Shown here in pieces: positions 42,128-46,736 of a DNA stretch of 46,736 nucleotides; positions within the stretch are counted from its first letter, which is position 1; every line of letters starts with the position of its first letter. The notes under the pieces were generated by a model that saw only the letters and a list, made by a program, of their open reading frames with translations, did no database searches and was not told where the DNA came from. The translations under genes and the position numbers were made by a program. The stretch spans positions 1 to 46,736 of the forward strand of contig NZ_LXYR01000042.1 in NCBI RefSeq assembly GCF_001650195.1, in the 5' to 3' direction. Source of the stretch: Phormidesmis priestleyi BC1401. Lineage in GTDB: Bacteria > Cyanobacteriota > Cyanobacteriia > Leptolyngbyales > Leptolyngbyaceae.

Positions 42128-44005
42128 ATGACTTCTCCCGAAATCGATTTGCAGTTTGAAGCGCTGCTCAACTATCTCAAGCGTAGCCGTGGGTTTGACT
42201 TTACGGGCTATAAGCGATCGAGCCTAAGTCGTCGAGTTCAAAAACGAATGCAGGCGATCGACATTGACCAATATGACGAATATCTTGACTATTTGCAGGT
42301 GCGCCCAGAAGAGTTTTTGCCCCTGTTCAACACGCTGTTGATTAACGTCACCACTTTCTTTCGCGATCGCCCCTTTTGGGATTTTTTGAGCAGCGAAATC
42401 TTGCCCCGCATCATTGCCCAAAAAGAGTCAAATGAGCCGATTCGCATCTGGAGTGCAGGCTGTGCAAGTGGCGAAGAGGCATATAGTCTGGCAATGGCAC
42501 TTGCTGACCTGCTAGGAGTCGAACAGTTTCAGCAGCGAGTCAAAATCTATGCGACCGACGTAGATGAAGAAGCGCTCTATCACGCACGTCAGGCGACCTA
42601 TCAAGCAGGAGAAGTCGCAGATGTGCCACCTGAATTTTTAGCGACTTATTTTGAGCCAGTCGAGGTCTCCTCAAAAGAGGATGAAGTCAGCCGCTACACG
42701 TTTCGCAAAGACCTGCGCCGCGCGGTGATTTTTGGTCGCCATGATTTGATTCAAGACGCACCGATTTCTAAAGTTGACCTGCTGGTGTGCCGCAACACTC
42801 TGATGTATTTCAATGCCGAAACTCAGGCAAAGATTTTGATGCGCTTTCACTTTGCTCTGCGCGATGGCGGTTATTTATTTCTCGGCAAGGCAGAAATGCT
42901 GCTCAACAATGCCACAATGTTTACGCTTGTTGATTTACGCTGTCGGGTGTTTGCAAAAATTGCCCAAGCCATGACGCGCGATCGCATGGTGCTGATCAAC
43001 CCAAACGGCGGTGACGCGATAACAACTCCGCTGCCTAATCGGGTGCGACTACAAGAAGCGGCGTTTGACAACAGCCCCTTGGCGCGTATTGTGGTTGACC
43101 TCAATGGCAATCTCGCCTTGGCGAGTGAGCGGGCACGATCGCTGTTTAACATTACGCCTCGCCACATTGGGCACCCCTTTCAAGACATAGAAATTTCTTA
43201 TCGACCCGTCGAGCTGCGATCGTGCATCGAAGCCGTTTATCGCGATCAGCCAGTGGTCTCTGTGCGCGATGTCACTTGGCATCAGCCCAATGGCGAAAGC
43301 GTTCATCTCGATATTCAGGTCGCCGTGTTGACTGATTCAGCGGGCGATCGGCTGGGTGCCAGCATTTCGTTTATCGACATGACTCGATATAAGCGAATGC
43401 AAGAAGAGTTAGGACACTCAAATCAAGCAGTCGAGATGGCGTATGAAGAATTGCAAACCACGAATGAAGAGTTAGAAACTACCAATGAGGAATTGCAGTC
43501 CACTAACGAAGAGTTAGAAACCACCAATGAGGAATTACAGTCCACTAACGAAGAGTTAGAGACGATGAATGAAGAATTGCAGTCTACGAATGAAGAATTG
43601 CAGACGGTGAATGACGAGCTTCAGCGACGCAGTGAAGATCTCAATCAGACCAATTATTCTTTAGAGTCGATTCTTGCCAGTCTTAAAAGTGGCGTAGTGG
43701 TGCTCGATCGAGACTTGCGGGTGCAAATCTGGAACCACAAAACCGAAGACTATTGGGGAGTGAGCGCCCATGAAACGATCGGGCAACACTTCTTAAATTT
43801 AGACATTGGGCTTCCGGTTGAGCAACTGCGTCTCTGCATTCGCAACTGCCTCCAAGGAATCTCTGACCCCGCTAACGAGGTGACACTCCCCGCAGTTGAT
43901 CGTCGCGGTCGATCGCTCCAATGCCAGGTGAGCTGCACCCCGTTGATGGGAGACGAGCAAGACGTGCAGGGCGTAATTTTGTTGATGGAAGCACAACCAA
44001 AATGA
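42128..44005 (+). CDS. CheR-type methyltransferase with PAS domains and a repetitive coiled coil
   Basis: A chemotaxis-like S-adenosylmethionine-dependent methyltransferase of 625 residues. The CheR all-alpha domain (5-75: RSRGFDFTGYKRSSLSRRVQ) is followed by the catalytic domain with INVTTFFRD, the SAM motif RIWSAGCASGEEAYSLAMAL (106-125) and DLLVCRNTLMYF. A PAS domain (about 305-425) precedes a coiled coil of repeated hexads (TTNEELE, STNEELQ) at 435-500, and a second PAS occupies about 510-625. This is the front half of the common CheB-CheR-PAS-kinase signalling proteins, here as separate genes with no kinase attached. CheB (40478) lies upstream with repeats between. The hexad region has a matching 18-base DNA periodicity. 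Confidence 0.92.
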   Translation: MTSPEIDLQFEALLNYLKRSRGFDFTGYKRSSLSRRVQKRMQAIDIDQYDEYLDYLQVRPEEFLPLFNTLLINVTTFFRDRPFWDFLSSEILPRIIAQKESNEPIRIWSAGCASGEEAYSLAMALADLLGVEQFQQRVKIYATDVDEEALYHARQATYQAGEVADVPPEFLATYFEPVEVSSKEDEVSRYTFRKDLRRAVIFGRHDLIQDAPISKVDLLVCRNTLMYFNAETQAKILMRFHFALRDGGYLFLGKAEMLLNNATMFTLVDLRCRVFAKIAQAMTRDRMVLINPNGGDAITTPLPNRVRLQEAAFDNSPLARIVVDLNGNLALASERARSLFNITPRHIGHPFQDIEISYRPVELRSCIEAVYRDQPVVSVRDVTWHQPNGESVHLDIQVAVLTDSAGDRLGASISFIDMTRYKRMQEELGHSNQAVEMAYEELQTTNEELETTNEELQSTNEELETTNEELQSTNEELETMNEELQSTNEELQTVNDELQRRSEDLNQTNYSLESILASLKSGVVVLDRDLRVQIWNHKTEDYWGVSAHETIGQHFLNLDIGLPVEQLRLCIRNCLQGISDPANEVTLPAVDRRGRSLQCQVSCTPLMGDEQDVQGVILLMEAQPK

Positions 44006-44115
44006 GACACTCTGCTCGATCGCGGTGTTAACGCTGACACGATCGCTTCATCAGCAACTGTGCTTTAGAGAGACGTGGTAACGCACGATCGCCTCTATCC
44101 TACAGAGACTGCTGT

Positions 44116-44310
44116 CTGTGTACACACAAGTCTTCTGATCCTATCATCGCCGAGATCTTCGCCTCCTAAATCCCCCATGAATGGGGGACTTCGAGCCAAG
44201 CGTTCGATTTCAAAGTCCCCCATTCTGGGGGATTTAGGGGACTGAAGCCGACCAAAACGGAGCGATGCCTTCGGCACACGTAAGCGTGACAATGACTTGT
44301 GTGTACACAG
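44116..44310. repeat. MITE-like element with perfect 17-base CTGTGTACACACAAGTC ends
   Basis: CTGTGTACACACAAGTC at 44116-44132 is exactly repeated in inverse at 44294-44310. The core has CCTAAATCCCCCATGAATGG and the inverted AAGTCCCCCATTCTGGGGGA. It is 195 bases long and non-coding. The right end lies just upstream of the hydrolase gene. Confidence 0.88.
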
Positions 44311-44399
44311 CAGCCTACAGAGGGTTGAGAGCGGGCAAGTCTAACCTTGAATCTGAAATCAGCCGAGTCAATGCTTCCTCCTACTTAAGAGGTGCGATC

Positions 44400-45080
44400 G
44401 TGCAACCCGATCTCAAAACCGCTCCAAAAAGAATCGAGGTTCTTGCCGAACGTCGAGAACCTCAGCCCGATAATTGTCAACTCATTAAGCTGTCTACAAA
44501 CCAGGGAGAAATTCAGGGGCACTATTATCAGGCTGAACACGCCAAACTAGGAGCCATTTGGGTGGGCGGAATCAGCGGCGGCTGGGACAGTCCGGCAAAC
44601 GGCTTATATCCTCAACTGTGTCAAAAGCTCCGTGAGTCAGGGGTTTCGCCTCTTCGCATCCGATATCGCTACTCAACCATTCTCAAAGAAGCCCTCTTAG
44701 ACACCCTAACCGGAATCGCATTTTTAGCTCAAGAAGAAGTCTCAGCGATCGCGCTAATTGGTCACTCGTTTGGCGGTGCTGTTGTGATTCAGGCTGCAAT
44801 GCTGTCTCCACTGGTGCAGACGGTGATCACTCTGGCGAGTCAAAGTCATGGGGCAGATTTGGCGGCTTATCTGGCTCCTCAGTGCTCTTTACTATTGCTG
44901 CATGGCACAGACGATCAGATTCTCTCGCCCAATTGCTCACGATATATCTACGCGATCGCTCAAGAACCCAAGCGGCTCATTCTCTATCCTGGAGCGCGAC
45001 ACAGCTTAGATGAAGTGTCAGATCAAGTGTCTCAAGCCATCTGCGATTGGACGATCGAGCAACTTACTCCAAAACGGTAA
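44400..45080 (+). CDS. Alpha/beta hydrolase
   Basis: A cytosolic-looking alpha/beta hydrolase of 226 residues. The catalytic triad is visible: Ser in IALIGHSFGGAVVIQA, Asp in LLLHGTDDQILSP and His in LYPGARHSLDEV; the oxyanion part is VGGISGGWDSP. It resembles dienelactone hydrolase-like family proteins, with an unknown substrate. The start is placed at GTG 44400 because AGAGG lies 8 bases before it and because the longer frame to 44265 runs into the terminal repeat of the MITE-like element, which is unlikely to be coding. The ABC permease gene follows 69 bases later on the same strand. Confidence 0.8.
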   Translation: MQPDLKTAPKRIEVLAERREPQPDNCQLIKLSTNQGEIQGHYYQAEHAKLGAIWVGGISGGWDSPANGLYPQLCQKLRESGVSPLRIRYRYSTILKEALLDTLTGIAFLAQEEVSAIALIGHSFGGAVVIQAAMLSPLVQTVITLASQSHGADLAAYLAPQCSLLLLHGTDDQILSPNCSRYIYAIAQEPKRLILYPGARHSLDEVSDQVSQAICDWTIEQLTPKR

Positions 45081-45149
45081 GCTCCCCAATCTTCGATCGC
45101 GATCGCCAAACTGGAAGACAATAATCAAACGTCTCTGTTTGAGTTGCCC

Positions 45150-46172
45150 ATGTCTCGATCGAGTTCTCTGCGCGATTACACACTGTCGCGAGTTTTGGTT
45201 GCCCCGCTAATGCTGTGGCTGATCACAACGCTGGTCTTTTTGCTGCTGCGAGCCACCCCCGGAGATCCGATCGATGCCCTATTAGGTCCTCGCGCCCCAC
45301 AAGCGGCTAAAGAAGCTCTCCGCGCTCGGTTAGGGTTAGACAAGTCTCTGTTTTTTCAATATCTCGACTACATGGGTTCGCTGCTGCACTTAGATTTGGG
45401 CAAGTCACTCACCAGCAAAGAATCGGTTTGGGAGATTATCGGCAAATTTTTTCCGGCAACGGTCGAATTGGCGATCGTCAGCATGGCGATCGCGCTTGTG
45501 GTTGGCATTTCTGTCGGCATCATCTCAGCCTCTCGCCCCAACAGCGCGATCGATGCCGCAGGTCGGCTGTTTGGAATTATTACTTACTCAATCCCATTAT
45601 TCTGGCTAGGAATGCTGCTGCAGCTAGTCTTTTCAGTGCAACTCGGCTGGTTTCCATTGGGGACTCGATTTCCGGTCACCGTTCCCGCCCCCGAAGGAAT
45701 CACTGGGCTTTACACGATCGATAGTTTACTGCGAGGCAATCTTAGCCAGTTTTTCATTGCGCTCTATTACTTAGCGCTGCCCTCCCTGACGTTAGGAGTT
45801 TTAGTCAGCAGCATTTTTGAACGCATCGTGCGCGTTAACCTCAAACAGACCTTAAAGTCTGATTATGTAGAAGCGGCTAGAGCAAGAGGCATTCCTGAAC
45901 GAAAGATTCTGATCAATCACGCGCTTAAGAACGCCATGATTCCAGTGATTACAATACTAGGGTTAACGCTAGCGGCAATGCTAGGAGGAGCGATTTTGAC
46001 CGAAGTGACCTTCTCGTGGCCCGGACTCGCCAATCGACTCTATCGAGCGATCGCTCAACGCGACTACCCCACCGTGCAAGGAATCGTTATATTTTTTGCG
46101 GCGATCGTGGCGTTAGCAAGCATCGCGATCGACCTCATCAACGCCTATATCGACCCCCGCATTCGCTACTAA
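45150..46172 (+). CDS. Dipeptide/oligopeptide-type ABC transporter permease (DppB-like)
   Basis: An inner-membrane permease of the Dpp/Opp/Nik class, 340 residues with six membrane spans. The parts seen are LVFLLLRATPGDPIDALLGP near the N-terminus, LDLGKSLTSKESVW in the periplasmic loop, YSIPLFWLGMLLQLVFSVQL, the ATPase-docking loop YVEAARARGIPERKILINHA and the C-terminal GGAILTEVTFSWPGLANRLY, ending VDPRIRY-like (IDPRIRY). ATG at 45150 is preferred over the TTG at 45144. Its partner permease, ATPases and binding protein are not adjacent, which is common for dispersed cyanobacterial peptide transporters. The substrate is unknown. Confidence 0.92.
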   Translation: MSRSSSLRDYTLSRVLVAPLMLWLITTLVFLLLRATPGDPIDALLGPRAPQAAKEALRARLGLDKSLFFQYLDYMGSLLHLDLGKSLTSKESVWEIIGKFFPATVELAIVSMAIALVVGISVGIISASRPNSAIDAAGRLFGIITYSIPLFWLGMLLQLVFSVQLGWFPLGTRFPVTVPAPEGITGLYTIDSLLRGNLSQFFIALYYLALPSLTLGVLVSSIFERIVRVNLKQTLKSDYVEAARARGIPERKILINHALKNAMIPVITILGLTLAAMLGGAILTEVTFSWPGLANRLYRAIAQRDYPTVQGIVIFFAAIVALASIAIDLINAYIDPRIRY

Positions 46173-46182
46173 AAGATAAGTT

Positions 46183-46359
46183 GGCGTTGCTAAATTGAGC
46201 TATCAAAAGCACAGATTTTGCTCTCACCCTAGCCCTCTCCCGAAGGAGAGGGAACAAGATTTCTGGCTCCCCTCTCCTTCGGGAGAAGGGTTGGCGAGGG
46301 CTTGCCCCACTTCGTGAGGAGGGCAATTCATACCCGCATTCGCTGCTAAAGATAAGTTG
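46183..46359. repeat. MITE-like repeat flanked by a duplicated gene end
   Basis: It starts GGCGTTGCTAAAT (46183-46195) and carries the CCCTCACCCTAGCCCTCTCC core. The usual right end is absent; instead 46333-46359 repeats the 28 bases spanning the permease stop codon (46156-46183) with one substitution and one deletion. Confidence 0.8.
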
Positions 46360-46427
46360 AACATTTCGCACACAAAGCTTGTGCTAAACAAGGCGCTTTA
46401 AGCCCCTTGCCTGTCCAGAGTTCAGTT

Positions 46428-46639
46428 CTATCGGTTGTTAGCGCCACCTGGCAAGCACTCGACTGGAACCAGAGTCGCACTCTGATTGGAATAACTTGCC
46501 TGGGTAGGAGCAGAGTAAGCACTGCTAGTCAGATTGTCTGAAAGCATTGCACTCTGCATAAATGACCCGTTATTCGCGCGATACGCCCGCAAGTTTAGGT
46601 TCGATTCTCCACCAGAGGTGCCCGCCGGACCGTTGGTTC
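46428..46639 (-). pseudogene. C-terminal fragment of an unknown protein, cut by an IS-like end
   Basis: A minus-strand frame open to the right edge of the window ends VPVECLPGGANNR at 46428. The part left of 46640 is Asn/Ser/Gly/Ala-rich (SGGESNLNLRAYRANNGSFM, SAYSAPTQASYSNQSATLVP) and was not recognised. At 46640 it meets a sequence nearly identical to the ISKra4-like terminus at 780, so the upstream codons are probably from the mobile element. It may be the tail of a disrupted secreted or structural protein. Coding status is uncertain. Confidence 0.35.
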
Positions 46640-46736
46640 GGGTGCGACCTCTATTTGATACTATTAGAGGGCAACGGAAAAGCCGTATTGATTCAGTTTG
46701 TTCCAGAATTGATCCCAACGCGTTGAGGTCAAGACC
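46640..46736 (+). mobile_element. Putative ISKra4-like terminus running off right edge
   Basis: GGGTGCGACCTCTATTTGAT (46640-46659) matches the end of the left-edge element in 19 of 20 positions. The interior beyond base 20 differs, so it may be the opposite end of the same IS type, a relative or a non-autonomous derivative. The transposase, if any, would lie outside the window. Confidence 0.55.

Noticed and set aside
44265-44399. N-terminal extension of the alpha/beta hydrolase
   Set aside because: It runs into the terminal inverted repeat of a MITE-like element, while a GTG with a proper ribosome site lies at 44400.

Overview
The window is chromosomal DNA of a cyanobacterium, probably a filamentous Leptolyngbya-like or related lineage. 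The evidence is the very high density of CGATCG/GCGATCGC (HIP1-type) words, LL-diaminopimelate aminotransferase, a Ycf46-type AAA ATPase, a DUF3122 protein, a DesC-type desaturase, PAS-rich signalling proteins and the typical 'CCCTCACCCTAGCCCTCTCC' intergenic hairpin repeats. No rRNA, tRNA or CRISPR array was seen.

Layout. 1-3016: the end of an ISKra4-like insertion sequence has cut a REC-PAS-PAS-PAS histidine kinase just after its H-box; a lone receiver protein follows. 3131-6675: a DUF3122 secreted protein and a likely operon of a cupin and two alpha/beta hydrolases. 6817-9855: an island without a single CGATCG, carrying a C5-cytosine methyltransferase that overlaps a AAA-ATPase/TOPRIM (OLD-like) gene by 4 bases. 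This is a candidate two-gene defence or restriction system. 10001-12285: desC and a divergent TetR regulator fused to a tyrosine-recombinase-like domain that has lost its catalytic residues; two palindromic operator-like sites lie between them. 12303-16519: two response regulators, Ycf46 and a Mug-type DNA glycosylase. 16560-17741: a decayed ClC chloride channel gene next to an HPP membrane protein. 17793-19740: gene-poor, with repeats and a ninefold 21-bp tandem repeat. 19743-23063: a type I phosphodiesterase/phosphatase and a fibrillin-like protein. 23114-29076: a urate catabolism group (hpxO, uraH, uraD) followed on the same strand by a NMT1-type ABC importer and an isopenicillin-N-synthase-like dioxygenase. 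29700-32134: a lipoprotein, a PEP-CTERM remnant and a flavin monooxygenase. 32434-40045: gyrA, a histone-deacetylase-like amidohydrolase, a small Cys-rich protein, a PAS-Crp fusion regulator and dapL. 40478-44005: a CheB-type methylesterase and a CheR-PAS methyltransferase, separated by nested repeats. 44400-46172: an alpha/beta hydrolase and an oligopeptide-type ABC permease. The right edge holds what looks like a second ISKra4-type terminus at 46640.

Working together. The clearest metabolic unit is urate -> 5-hydroxyisourate -> OHCU -> allantoin (HpxO, UraH, UraD). The transporter and dioxygenase probably feed this route with a purine-like nitrogen source, but that link is inferred from position and a shared GTATAC-centred promoter motif. 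The methyltransferase/ATPase-TOPRIM pair is the best candidate for an undescribed system.

Several short intergenic repeat families are dispersed through the window: one with GGCGTTGCT(G/A)AAT ends, one starting TAGACCTCCTGC, one with CTGTGTACACACAAG-like ends, and a GTAGAGACGTT hairpin. They often sit exactly on stop codons and in one case one is inserted into another. All functional calls are from reading the translated sequence; no database search was run.
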